A stretch of DNA of 64,000 nt from the NCBI RefSeq assembly GCF_004795735.1, contig NZ_CP039247.1, positions 1,240,001 to 1,304,000 on the forward strand, given 5' to 3'. The translations under genes were made by a program, and so were the position numbers. Source of the stretch: Corynebacterium endometrii (lineage in GTDB: Bacteria; Actinomycetota; Actinomycetes; Mycobacteriales; Mycobacteriaceae). Within the stretch, counting starts at the first letter, position 1; each line of letters starts with the position of its first letter. The notes under the pieces are model-generated. The model was not told the origin of the DNA. It was given only the letters and a program-made list of their open reading frames with translations, and did no database searches. Below, piece by piece: positions 8,557 through 16,079 of the stretch.

Positions 8557-8588
8557 GGGAACATTTATAGCTTCTGGTCCGTTATACT
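8557..8588 (+). promoter_or_regulatory. Probable SigH-type promoter of rbpA, overlapping a TATACT -10
   Basis: GGGAAC (8557-8562) is followed after 18 bases by GTTATA (8581-8586), a good match to the corynebacterial SigH pattern GGAAY-N18-21-GTT. TATACT (8583-8588) also fits a housekeeping -10. GGGAAC is itself the right arm of a GTTCCC-CCGC-GGGAAC dyad (8547-8562). It lies about 70-95 bp before the rbpA start. Confidence 0.55.
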
Positions 8589-8652
8589 GTTTAGTCTTGC
8601 ATGAGTTCACCTAGCTCATGCTACGGGAATAGCAGAAAAGGATGATGTGTCA

Positions 8653-9030
8653 ATGGCAGATCGCGTACTCCGTGGCAGCCGAATGGGCGCAGTTAGCTAC
8701 GAAACTGACCGCGACCATGACCTTGCTCCACGCCAGATGGTGAAGTACCGCACTGAGGATGGGGAGATTTATGAGGTCCCGTTCGCTGATGATGCGGAAA
8801 TCCCTGAGGAGTGGATGTGCAAGAACGGCAAGCTAGGCACCCTGGTTGAGGGTGAGGGCGTTGAGTCCAAGCCTGCCAAGCCACCACGTACCCACTGGGA
8901 CATGCTGTGTGAGCGCCGCAGCCTGAAGGAACTCGATGAGCTTCTCGAGGAGCGTATTGACCAGCTTCGCAAGCGGCGCCGTTCCGCTGCTCGTCTGCTC
9001 AAGGAGCGCGAGGAGCAGCAGGGCAAGTAG
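8653..9030 (+). CDS. rbpA: RNA polymerase-binding protein RbpA
   Basis: 125 residues from the ATG at 8653. RbpA binds the sigma-2 domain of principal sigma factors and stabilises the open promoter complex in actinobacteria. The diagnostic N-terminus MADRVLRGSRMGAVSYETDR, the core VPFADDAEIPEEW and the sigma-interacting PPRTHWDMLCERRS are all present, followed by a basic helical tail. An in-frame GTG two codons upstream is nearer to the AAGGA, but family alignment favours the ATG. It ends in a hairpin and converges on ppm1. Confidence 0.97.
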   Translation: MADRVLRGSRMGAVSYETDRDHDLAPRQMVKYRTEDGEIYEVPFADDAEIPEEWMCKNGKLGTLVEGEGVESKPAKPPRTHWDMLCERRSLKELDELLEERIDQLRKRRRSAARLLKEREEQQGK

Positions 9031-9067
9031 CCTCCGCAGCGAGGGCGAGAAAAGGCTACCTATGTGG

Positions 9068-9111
9068 CTTAAGGGCCCAGCAGTACTCTTGGTACTTGCT
9101 GGGCCCTTAAG
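9068..9111. terminator. Strong hairpin after rbpA
   Basis: A 15-bp perfect stem (9068-9082 with 9097-9111) continues past one bulged base into GTAC/GTAC, with a 5-nt loop. No T-run is attached. Its position directly after rbpA suggests transcription termination. Confidence 0.7.
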
Positions 9112-9193
9112 TCTGCAATCCACGGCGAGACTGAGGTGTTGTCAGGCCGACGTTTGCTCGCGGCCTCGGCTTAGTTCGAGAAATAGGACGGGA

Positions 9194-9225
9194 AAAGGCA
9201 GATCTTCTCAAGAAGGTCTGCCTTT
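9194..9225 (-). terminator. Terminator of the ppm1 transcript
   Basis: The arms AAAGGCAGA/TCTGCCTTT (9194-9202, 9217-9225) continue through one mismatch into CTTCT/AGAAG. Read on the minus strand the hairpin is followed by T-rich TTTTCCC, and it sits 22 bp past the ppm1 stop. Confidence 0.75.
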
Positions 9226-9247
9226 AAAAGAAGGGTGTACTGCGGAT

Positions 9248-10153
9248 TTACATTCCGAGCTTACGGCGAATATCACGGATGCTGTGCTTGCCGATGCGCA
9301 TCGCTTCATCGGCCAGGTTGGCGGTAAAGGTGCGGGCCTCCCCCGCCTTGCGGGCAAGATCCGAAGCGCCGGCTTCCTTCACGAAATGCGATGCGACGGC
9401 CTTGGCCTCAGCTGCAAGGTTCCTCAGTTGTTCGGCCCGATGGGCTGCGCCCCACTTTGTGACCTCGAGGAGGGAATCCTTCACGAATGAACCGTCGAGC
9501 TTAGACTCTCCATACTCCCGCTCGGTGAAGGTAATCGGCACCTCACGCACATCGTAGCCGGCCTGCACGGCACGGTGGGCCACGTCTACCTGGAAAATGT
9601 AGCCGGCCTTGGAAATCTCATCAAAGTTAAGATCCTCTAAAAGTTCGCGGCGGAATGCGCGATATCCTGCGGTCATATCCGATAATCCGGCGCCCAGAGC
9701 CAGCGAGATATAGATATTTCCTAGGCGGGAGAGGTATTCGCGCTTGGCCGGCCAGTTAACCACCTCCCCGCCCGGGATGTAGCGGGAGCCGATGACTAGA
9801 TCTGCACCCTTGTCAATCTCTTCAAGCAACAAGTGCAGCTGCTCAGGAGCGTGGGAACCGTCCGCATCCATTTCGCACAGCACCTGGTAATTGCGGTCTA
9901 GGCCCCATTCGAAGCCGGCGATGTAGGCGCCGAGCAGACCACCCTTGCCTTCGCGGTGGAGAACTTGAATGTGCTCATCCTTTGCGGCGAGCTCATCGGC
10001 AAGGTCGCCGGTGCCGTCCGGAGAATTATCGTCCACTACGAGGATGTGAACCTCCGGCTGCGCCTTACGAACTCGCCCGGTGATGAGAGGAAGGTTCTCT
10101 AACTCGTTATAGGTTGGGATGATCACCAAAGTGGTGTCAGAAATCGCAGTCAC
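9248..10153 (-). CDS. ppm1: Polyprenol-monophosphomannose synthase
   Basis: 301 residues. This is a GT2-family enzyme that transfers mannose from GDP-mannose to polyprenyl phosphate, giving the donor for lipomannan and lipoarabinomannan and for protein mannosylation. IIPTYNELENLP and VVDDNSPDGTG hold the nucleotide-binding residues; CEMDADGSH is the metal-binding DxD; REYGESKLDG is the conserved C-terminal catalytic block. An extra helical tail of about 60 residues follows. The GTG start has AAGGAGAAGG upstream. It lies 111 bp after lnt on the same strand; in M. tuberculosis the two are one fused protein. Confidence 0.95.
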   Translation of the reverse strand: MTAISDTTLVIIPTYNELENLPLITGRVRKAQPEVHILVVDDNSPDGTGDLADELAAKDEHIQVLHREGKGGLLGAYIAGFEWGLDRNYQVLCEMDADGSHAPEQLHLLLEEIDKGADLVIGSRYIPGGEVVNWPAKREYLSRLGNIYISLALGAGLSDMTAGYRAFRRELLEDLNFDEISKAGYIFQVDVAHRAVQAGYDVREVPITFTEREYGESKLDGSFVKDSLLEVTKWGAAHRAEQLRNLAAEAKAVASHFVKEAGASDLARKAGEARTFTANLADEAMRIGKHSIRDIRRKLGM

Positions 10154-10264
10154 TTACCTTCTCCTTTAAGCCAACGTAATGCAAACAATGCTCGAGTATT
10201 ACAATACCGCCAAGCAGCGAAAATCAGTTACTCCGTGAGCTCTGCGGAGCCACATACAGCGGCT

Positions 10265-11791
10265 TTAACCGTTCCCGACTGGTTTAGGTTGCTCGGCCTG
10301 CAGTTCTCGCCGTGGCAGGCGATTTTTCACCAGCGCTAACAGCGCTAAAATCACGCCAGCTATCACCAGAACCCACTGCACCGTATTCCCGTGGCGCACG
10401 GCGAAGGTCACAGAATCTTTAAGGGGTAGCCGCTCTACCAGGTATTTGGGCTCGAATATCCCCGTCTGCTGGCTGATCGTTCCGTCGGGGAGCACTATGG
10501 CGGAAACTCCCGAGGTGGCGGCCACGATCACCGCCCTATCAGTCTCCAGCGCACGCAGGCGCGACATGGCCAATTGCTGGAAGGTCATATTCGAATAGCC
10601 AAAGGTCGCATTGTTTGTTGGCGTAGCAAGAATCTGGGCACCGTTGGCGATGGAACTACGAAACGCGTTGTCAAAGGCTACCTCGTAGCACGTTGCGACG
10701 CCCACGACCGTATCGCCCATTCTTACGGTTCCTGGACCGTCTCCCGCCTTAAAGTCTCCCGCGCGTTCAACATACGGCGAAAAGTGGCTGAAGAATTCGC
10801 GCATCGGCATGGTCTCACCGAAGGGTTGAAGGTATTTCTTGAAGTGATGATCCCCCACTTTTCCGCCGGGGTTAAAGACCTGCATCGTATTGCGGGCGCC
10901 CACTTCATCATAGGTGAGGGTTCCCACCAATACCGGCGCGCCGATTGCATCCACGGCCCCTTCAATTGACCGCCGGGCGTCCGGGTTTCGGAAGGGATTT
11001 ACGTCGGAAGAATTCTCTGGCCAAATGGCGAAATCGAGGTCCTCGTGGTCCCTGGCTAGCTGATGACTCACCTTGACGTGATTATTCAGGACCGCCATAC
11101 GTTGGGCCGCGAAGTCGAGGCCCATACGGGGTACATTTCCTTGGACCGCGGCGGCCTTCACGGAACCGGTCTCATGCACCGGATTATTGACACCTTGCCC
11201 TGCGAGAACCGCGAAGCCAAGCGGCACGGCAACCAGAACGGCACCCACTATTTTAGGTCCACTCCCCCGCTTATAAAGCCCTACGAAGCCGCAACCAATG
11301 AACGCGGTTGCGGCGGTAATGAGCGCTGGCCCGCCCCACGGCGCCAGCCAGGCGAGTGGGCCTTCAATCTGTCCCCACGCCAGCCGGATCCAGGAGAACC
11401 CGCCAAAAGGTACCGAAGACCGCAGCATCTCGATGGCGACATAAAACAAGGGGAAGGCTACAAATCCATAGCGCCAGCGCCCTATCATCACACCACCGAT
11501 GCCGGTGAGCAAGGCATACAGGCTCATGGAGACGGCAAGGGCTATGTAAGGGAACGCGCCTACAAGCTCGCCAATCCACGGCAACAAAAGGAGGTAGAGG
11601 ACGAACGAGTGGCAAGCGGCGAGCAAGGCGCCCTGCCACCAGCGAAGGTGCCGCCCACCCCACGGCGTCAGGACCGCATACAAACCCGCGATTCCCACGA
11701 AGCCCGCCGGCCACACTCCCGCGGGGGCGTACGAAAAGAAAGTGACGGCACCCGACAGTGCCGCCCACAAGAAACGAACTAAGAGTGTCAT
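10265..11791 (-). CDS. lnt: Apolipoprotein N-acyltransferase
   Basis: 508 residues. Lnt adds the third acyl chain to the lipobox cysteine of lipoproteins at the outer face of the membrane. About six to seven N-terminal membrane helices precede a periplasmic nitrilase-like domain, and one helix follows it. The catalytic triad is visible: Glu in AIWPENSSD, Lys in HHFKKYLQPFGE and Cys in VATCYEVAF. This is the Ppm2-type partner of ppm1. It starts 5 bp after fxsA ends, so fxsA-lnt, and perhaps ppm1, are co-transcribed. One candidate substrate, an LppL-like lipoprotein, lies at 41.3 kb. Confidence 0.94.
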   Translation of the reverse strand: MTLLVRFLWAALSGAVTFFSYAPAGVWPAGFVGIAGLYAVLTPWGGRHLRWWQGALLAACHSFVLYLLLLPWIGELVGAFPYIALAVSMSLYALLTGIGGVMIGRWRYGFVAFPLFYVAIEMLRSSVPFGGFSWIRLAWGQIEGPLAWLAPWGGPALITAATAFIGCGFVGLYKRGSGPKIVGAVLVAVPLGFAVLAGQGVNNPVHETGSVKAAAVQGNVPRMGLDFAAQRMAVLNNHVKVSHQLARDHEDLDFAIWPENSSDVNPFRNPDARRSIEGAVDAIGAPVLVGTLTYDEVGARNTMQVFNPGGKVGDHHFKKYLQPFGETMPMREFFSHFSPYVERAGDFKAGDGPGTVRMGDTVVGVATCYEVAFDNAFRSSIANGAQILATPTNNATFGYSNMTFQQLAMSRLRALETDRAVIVAATSGVSAIVLPDGTISQQTGIFEPKYLVERLPLKDSVTFAVRHGNTVQWVLVIAGVILALLALVKNRLPRRELQAEQPKPVGNG

Positions 11792-11796
11792 GCGCG

Positions 11797-12429
11797 TTAT
11801 TCCCCAGAGGCGTCCTTGTTACCTGAACTGCCACCATCACCGAAATCCTTTGGATCTAGGCTCTCCGACCACCGGCGGATTTCCTCCTCATCAATGACCA
11901 ATGGATCGCCCTCGGGCTGGCTAGGCCAGCGAGATTGCTGAGCACGATAGGCGTCCCCCTGGGGATTATCGGCATCACCCTGGGGCGCATTGAAGCTACC
12001 GTAATTGGCATGGTGCTGAGACATTGGGGAATGCTCATACATGCGAACGCCAAGCCTCTCCACGGAACGGAAAATGGAAATGGTAGCCATAGCCCGGAAC
12101 AGGGCACGTGTGGGCGGGAAAATGAGCAGCGCGCCCACAACCGTCGAAAGGAATCCCGGAAGCGACAATAAAACGCCACCGGCGATGGTCAGCCCCACAT
12201 TGCCCGCCGTCTTACCCGGGGTGGAATCTTGCATGTACAGGGCGCCATCTTCAGCCTTGACCACCTTTGAAGACATCATCCTTCGCACCTCAAACATCGC
12301 CAGAGACATGCCAAAGAACATCGTGGCGAATAGGGCTACTAAAGCCCAGCCCACGCCAATCCACTGAGACACGGCCCAAAACGTCAGGGTTTCTAGGAAG
12401 AAATAGGCAAAGAACAACACTAGAGGCAT
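11797..12429 (-). CDS. fxsA: FxsA-family membrane protein
   Basis: 210 residues with three to four hydrophobic segments in the first 120. The FxsA hallmarks are VLFFAYFFLETLTFW at the start, FEVRRM after the second helix, and a glycine-rich GGVLLSLPGFLSTVVGALL hairpin followed by PPTRAL. The C-terminal 80 residues are hydrophilic and disordered-looking (NAPQGDADNPQGDAYR). In E. coli FxsA relieves phage exclusion when overproduced; its role in actinobacteria is not established. It is the first gene of the fxsA-lnt-ppm1 series. Confidence 0.87.
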   Translation of the reverse strand: MPLVLFFAYFFLETLTFWAVSQWIGVGWALVALFATMFFGMSLAMFEVRRMMSSKVVKAEDGALYMQDSTPGKTAGNVGLTIAGGVLLSLPGFLSTVVGALLIFPPTRALFRAMATISIFRSVERLGVRMYEHSPMSQHHANYGSFNAPQGDADNPQGDAYRAQQSRWPSQPEGDPLVIDEEEIRRWSESLDPKDFGDGGSSGNKDASGE

Positions 12430-12531
12430 GCGCCCAGCCTACCCATAAACTCAAAATTTGCCATCAGCCCCACCACGGAGCTCACCGGCGAGAAGTAAAT
12501 TGAAGTAAACGGCGATGTAAGATGATCCGCC

Positions 12532-13386
12532 ATGAAAGCATCGCGCATCCACTTCACAAATATCCAGGCCGAACACGTGGCGGTGGCGGACTCCGAGGAC
12601 CAACCCGTTGGCAACCCCCAATCCGCGTTCATCCACCCGGCTGGTGGCGTTGTGACGGGCGAAACATGGACGAAGCTTGCGAACTTAGCCCGAGAATGCG
12701 CCGATGGCCGCCTCTATATTCATTACCATTCCACCATCGAGCTGCGGGGAATACGCAATCCCGATGCCGTTCTTACTACGCTCAAAGACGCAACCGGCAC
12801 CGTTGCCCCTATGGCGCTGACCGCCTCCCCCCTATCCGTTCAAGCGCGGGAGCTTGCCGAGCACCTCGCGGAACAAATGGACGAAGCGGCTTTTGCAGCG
12901 GAGGAAACCATAGGCATCGATGGTGGCGCGGGTGACGTTCTAGCCGCCAGGCCTCACGTGGCGTTCCAGATAACCGACCCCAAGCACGTGGAAATGGCCG
13001 TGAATGGCCGGCTCACCGGGAAAACACTTTCCACTGCGGAGCTCACTGAACGGTTCGCGCAATTGGTTTCAGAGGCCGGCCCCACTTCAAGCCGCGTGGA
13101 GCTACCAGATCTGAGTGATGAGCAGCGCCACCTCCACGTGCCTATTGGTTGGCTAGCTGAGCACACCGAGCCCGGGACAGTAGACCTAGGCGCCGGAATT
13201 TACCAAGGAATACTGCCCGTTGAAATAGCGGAACTATTCGGCCATGCAGACCTGAAAACCACCGTCACGCCATGGCGCGGCGTGGTCATCCACGATCTCG
13301 GGGAGGGGGAAGCCGACGCGGTCCTGCGTGTTCTAGCCCCGCGCGGGCTGCTCTTCGACATCAATTCCCCGCACCTGAGGAAATAA
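12532..13386 (+). CDS. CobG / nitrite-sulfite reductase half-domain-like protein lacking cluster ligands
   Basis: 284 residues. HPAGGVVTGETWTKLANLAREC followed by YIHYHSTIELRGI resembles the ferredoxin-like half domain of nitrite/sulfite reductases and precorrin-3B synthase CobG. A second half domain begins near HLHVPIGW and VDLGAGI. The only cysteine (in ARECADG) is not in the Cx5C...Cx3C context that binds the [4Fe-4S]-siroheme centre, and the chain is about 70-100 residues shorter than CobG as I recall it. No other cobalamin gene is in the window. It sits where cobG lies in M. tuberculosis, after the fxsA block. It may be a relic or a protein with a new role. Confidence 0.6.
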   Translation: MKASRIHFTNIQAEHVAVADSEDQPVGNPQSAFIHPAGGVVTGETWTKLANLARECADGRLYIHYHSTIELRGIRNPDAVLTTLKDATGTVAPMALTASPLSVQARELAEHLAEQMDEAAFAAEETIGIDGGAGDVLAARPHVAFQITDPKHVEMAVNGRLTGKTLSTAELTERFAQLVSEAGPTSSRVELPDLSDEQRHLHVPIGWLAEHTEPGTVDLGAGIYQGILPVEIAELFGHADLKTTVTPWRGVVIHDLGEGEADAVLRVLAPRGLLFDINSPHLRK

Positions 13387-13388
13387 AC

Positions 13389-14180
13389 CTACCGCGGCAT
13401 GTGCCGCCAGATTGGGCGGGGCACCATCCGCATGACGTAAGCCAAGACTCGCAGCGGGCCGGGAATCCAAAGCGTCACACTACGCGGATTATTTTTAGCA
13501 TCGACCCTCAACATCGCCTCGACTACCGCATCCGCCACCACGTCTGGGGTGACCGATAGCGGTGCAGGCTTCATTCCGTTGGTCATAGAACCAATCACGA
13601 ACCCCGGGCGTGCGGTAATCAGAGCTAGGGGTGATCCATGAAGCCGGTCCGCTAAGCCCTGGCAAAAGGCATCTAACCCCGCCTTAGTGGAACCGTAGAC
13701 ATAGTTTGCGCGCCGGGCCCGCCATCCGGCGATAGATGAAAAAGCAACGATGTGGCCGCACTGCATGACATCCGCAAGGACGGTAAGCATGGAAACCTGC
13801 GCCGCGTAATCGATATGCGCAATCTTCGCTGCATGGGCTTCGTCCCGTTCGGCTTTGCCCTGATCGCCGAGAATGCCGAAGCACACCACGGCCGTCGTTA
13901 TTTCACCCGCGAGCCGTTGAGCTTCGTCAACAACCGCACGGTGGCTGTGGCATTCCGCGGCATCAAAATCTACGAAATAGACCTCCGTAGCGCCGGCCTC
14001 CTTGAGCCGCCGCGTGACGGTGTCAAGGGACTTGTCTCCTCGGGCCGCCAGGACCACCGGACGCCCGGGGCTAAGGCGCAGGGCAATTTCTCCGCCAATA
14101 TCGCTGCGCGCACCGAGAATGAGCACGGCACCGGCGTTTCGGCGGTGCTTAGGCGCGCCTCCATCAGAATTTTCACTCAT
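13389..14180 (-). CDS. Short-chain dehydrogenase/reductase, Rv2073c/DprE2-like
   Basis: 263 residues. The Rossmann motif is LILGARSDIGGEIAL near residue 20, a GxxSxIG variant shared with the decaprenylphosphoryl-2-keto-ribose reductase DprE2 group. Catalytic residues are Ser in VAFSSIAG and Tyr/Lys in YVYGSTKAG. TARPGFVIGSMT follows the active site. The C-terminal helix PLRVLAYVMRMVPRPIWRHMPR looks membrane-associating. The start has GGAGGCAAC upstream. It lies 22 bp after the prolidase gene on the same strand. The M. tuberculosis relative at this position is a DprE2 paralogue of unknown substrate, so I do not assign arabinan synthesis. Confidence 0.82.
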   Translation of the reverse strand: MSENSDGGAPKHRRNAGAVLILGARSDIGGEIALRLSPGRPVVLAARGDKSLDTVTRRLKEAGATEVYFVDFDAAECHSHRAVVDEAQRLAGEITTAVVCFGILGDQGKAERDEAHAAKIAHIDYAAQVSMLTVLADVMQCGHIVAFSSIAGWRARRANYVYGSTKAGLDAFCQGLADRLHGSPLALITARPGFVIGSMTNGMKPAPLSVTPDVVADAVVEAMLRVDAKNNPRSVTLWIPGPLRVLAYVMRMVPRPIWRHMPR

Positions 14181-14202
14181 CGTTGCCTCCGTAGGCTAGT
14201 TA

Positions 14203-15336
14203 TTATCTAAGTTCCCGGGGGCTCGTATTCAGGGATTCGTAGCCTTCATCGGTGATCACCACGATATCTTCAAGGCGCATACCCCATTCGCCCGGCTTGT
14301 AGATGCCTGGTTCAATCGAAAAGGCCATTCCGGGTGCGAGTTCAAGGGTGTTTCCCAGCATGATGAACGGCTCCTCATGGGTCGAAAGCCCAATGCCGTG
14401 CCCCGTTCGATGGATGAACCAGTCGCCATAGCCTGCTTTCTCTAAGTGCCTACGCGCCGCAGCATCGACCGATTCGGCGCTAACCCCGGGGCGAGCCTGC
14501 TCTCGCGCCGCGGATTGGGCCTGCTCCAGATGCCCGTATGCTTCGATGAAATCCCGGGGCGCTCCACTAAGATCGCCACCCACAACGTAAGTTCGGGTGC
14601 AATCAGAGTGGTAACCCGCTCCGTAGGTTCCCCCGATGTCTACTACGACTGGGTCCCCATCGCTTAAGACTCTATCGGAATAACTGTGGTGCGGATTGGC
14701 GCCGTTAGGTCCGGATCCCACGATGATGAAATCAATCGCGCTGTGGTGTTCGAGGATAAGTTCCGCAATGTCCTCGGCGACTTCCGCCTCGGTGCGCCCG
14801 GCACGCAGCAACCCAGGAACCCTCGCATGGACCGCGTCGATAGCTCGGCCAGCGGAGCTTAGCTGTTCTATCTCCGCCTCATCCTTAACGGTAAATAGTT
14901 CCGAAAGAACCTCGGAGGCCAGAACCCATCGCGTCTCCGCCATCGACTCCATGCCCTGAAAGGCGAGGAGGTGGTCCGCGCTAAGCCCACCGGAAACCGC
15001 GATCGTGGACGGATTGCTCAGCGGCTCGATGGCCATACCATGAGCGTCCTCCCCGTCGTTCCACCCCACGACCGTCACGGCCAATTCCGGAATCGGCGAG
15101 TTGTCTAGCGTGGTCTTATCCGTACCCGGCGCTACTACCCTCACCTCCCCGTCCGCAGGAATGACCAAAACGGTCAAACGCTCATGGGACGAAACCCACG
15201 AACCTGTGAGGTAGGCGAAATCCGCTCCTGTTCCGATGAGCAATGCGTCGATTCCCGCCTGGCTGGCTAGCTTCTGTGCGCGGTCTAGGCGTTGCTGGTA
15301 AACGGACGGAGGAAAAGGCGTTAGAGATTCAGACAT
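14203..15336 (-). CDS. pepQ: M24 family Xaa-Pro dipeptidase/aminopeptidase
   Basis: 377 residues. This pita-bread metallopeptidase cleaves an N-terminal residue from proline. The N-terminal creatinase-like domain holds DALLIGTGADFAYLTG. The C-terminal catalytic domain shows all five metal ligands: two Asp in VVVDIGGTYGAGYHSDCTR, His in HRTGHGIGLSTHEEPF, Glu in FSIEPGIY and Glu in RLEDIVVIT. The M. tuberculosis counterpart at this position is PepE (Rv2089c). It is divergent from the trypsin-like protease gene. Confidence 0.92.
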   Translation of the reverse strand: MSESLTPFPPSVYQQRLDRAQKLASQAGIDALLIGTGADFAYLTGSWVSSHERLTVLVIPADGEVRVVAPGTDKTTLDNSPIPELAVTVVGWNDGEDAHGMAIEPLSNPSTIAVSGGLSADHLLAFQGMESMAETRWVLASEVLSELFTVKDEAEIEQLSSAGRAIDAVHARVPGLLRAGRTEAEVAEDIAELILEHHSAIDFIIVGSGPNGANPHHSYSDRVLSDGDPVVVDIGGTYGAGYHSDCTRTYVVGGDLSGAPRDFIEAYGHLEQAQSAAREQARPGVSAESVDAAARRHLEKAGYGDWFIHRTGHGIGLSTHEEPFIMLGNTLELAPGMAFSIEPGIYKPGEWGMRLEDIVVITDEGYESLNTSPRELR

Positions 15337-15423
15337 ACGGGCAATAGTAGTCCGGCTTGGACTACTTCTGAACTAAACCAAACGCACGCAACGATTAATC
15401 AACCCCCACTACCCTGGTAAAGC

Positions 15424-16068
15424 ATGGGAGTATTTAACGCTTACACAGGCTTTGAACCGGTGCGGCTTAGTTCGGGCAAGACGTACTGCTCAGGCACCCT
15501 AATCGCGGCGGATCTCAGCGCTCATGAAGCAGTTGAAACGAACCTGGTTTTAACGTGCGCCCACTTTTTCCGCAACATTAAAAAATCCGGATATCTGGTC
15601 CATTCTCAGAGATACCCCCACGCCGAGGAGCGCTGGAAAAGGCGCGTCCATCAAGTGCGCACCATCGATGGCACGGATATTGCCGTAGTGCGATTCTCGC
15701 GGGCGATCACAGCCGCAACCCCCGCGCTTGGTTCCGGGCGGGTGTTGCCGGGGACCGCGGTGACCACCATCGGGTTCGGCGGCCACCGCAATCATGCGGA
15801 CACCCGGCCGGGGCACGTCATCCTCCCCTTGCCCCTCGCGGTATCGAACACAGGGGAAACTCGCGTGCGCCATGCGGGAATAGTCTTTAACGCGCCACGG
15901 GCGGTCAAAGGCGATTCCGGTGGCCCTACTTTCGCACGGGGAAGGGTTGTGGGCGTCCAGTCCTTAGTCTTTGACCCATTCGGCCGCAACCTCGGATTCG
16001 CCACGATCAGCCTATTAGCGCCGCATATTCCGGCTATCCGGGCGGCGTGTTCCGCGTTACTGGCGTAA
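15424..16068 (+). CDS. Trypsin-like (S1) serine protease without visible signal peptide
   Basis: 214 residues. The complete catalytic triad is visible: His in VLTCAHFF, Asp in GTDIAVVRF and Ser in VKGDSGGPTF. CSGTLIA near the start corresponds to the usual CGGSLI segment. The protein begins directly with the protease fold and has no hydrophobic leader, unusual for a secreted S1 peptidase. Either it is intracellular, it leaves by an unconventional route, or the true start with a leader lies upstream; no in-frame start with a leader is apparent in the short divergent spacer. The upstream AG-rich GGTAAAG is a weak ribosome-binding site. Confidence 0.82.
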   Translation: MGVFNAYTGFEPVRLSSGKTYCSGTLIAADLSAHEAVETNLVLTCAHFFRNIKKSGYLVHSQRYPHAEERWKRRVHQVRTIDGTDIAVVRFSRAITAATPALGSGRVLPGTAVTTIGFGGHRNHADTRPGHVILPLPLAVSNTGETRVRHAGIVFNAPRAVKGDSGGPTFARGRVVGVQSLVFDPFGRNLGFATISLLAPHIPAIRAACSALLA

Positions 16069-16079
16069 AGGCCTATCCC

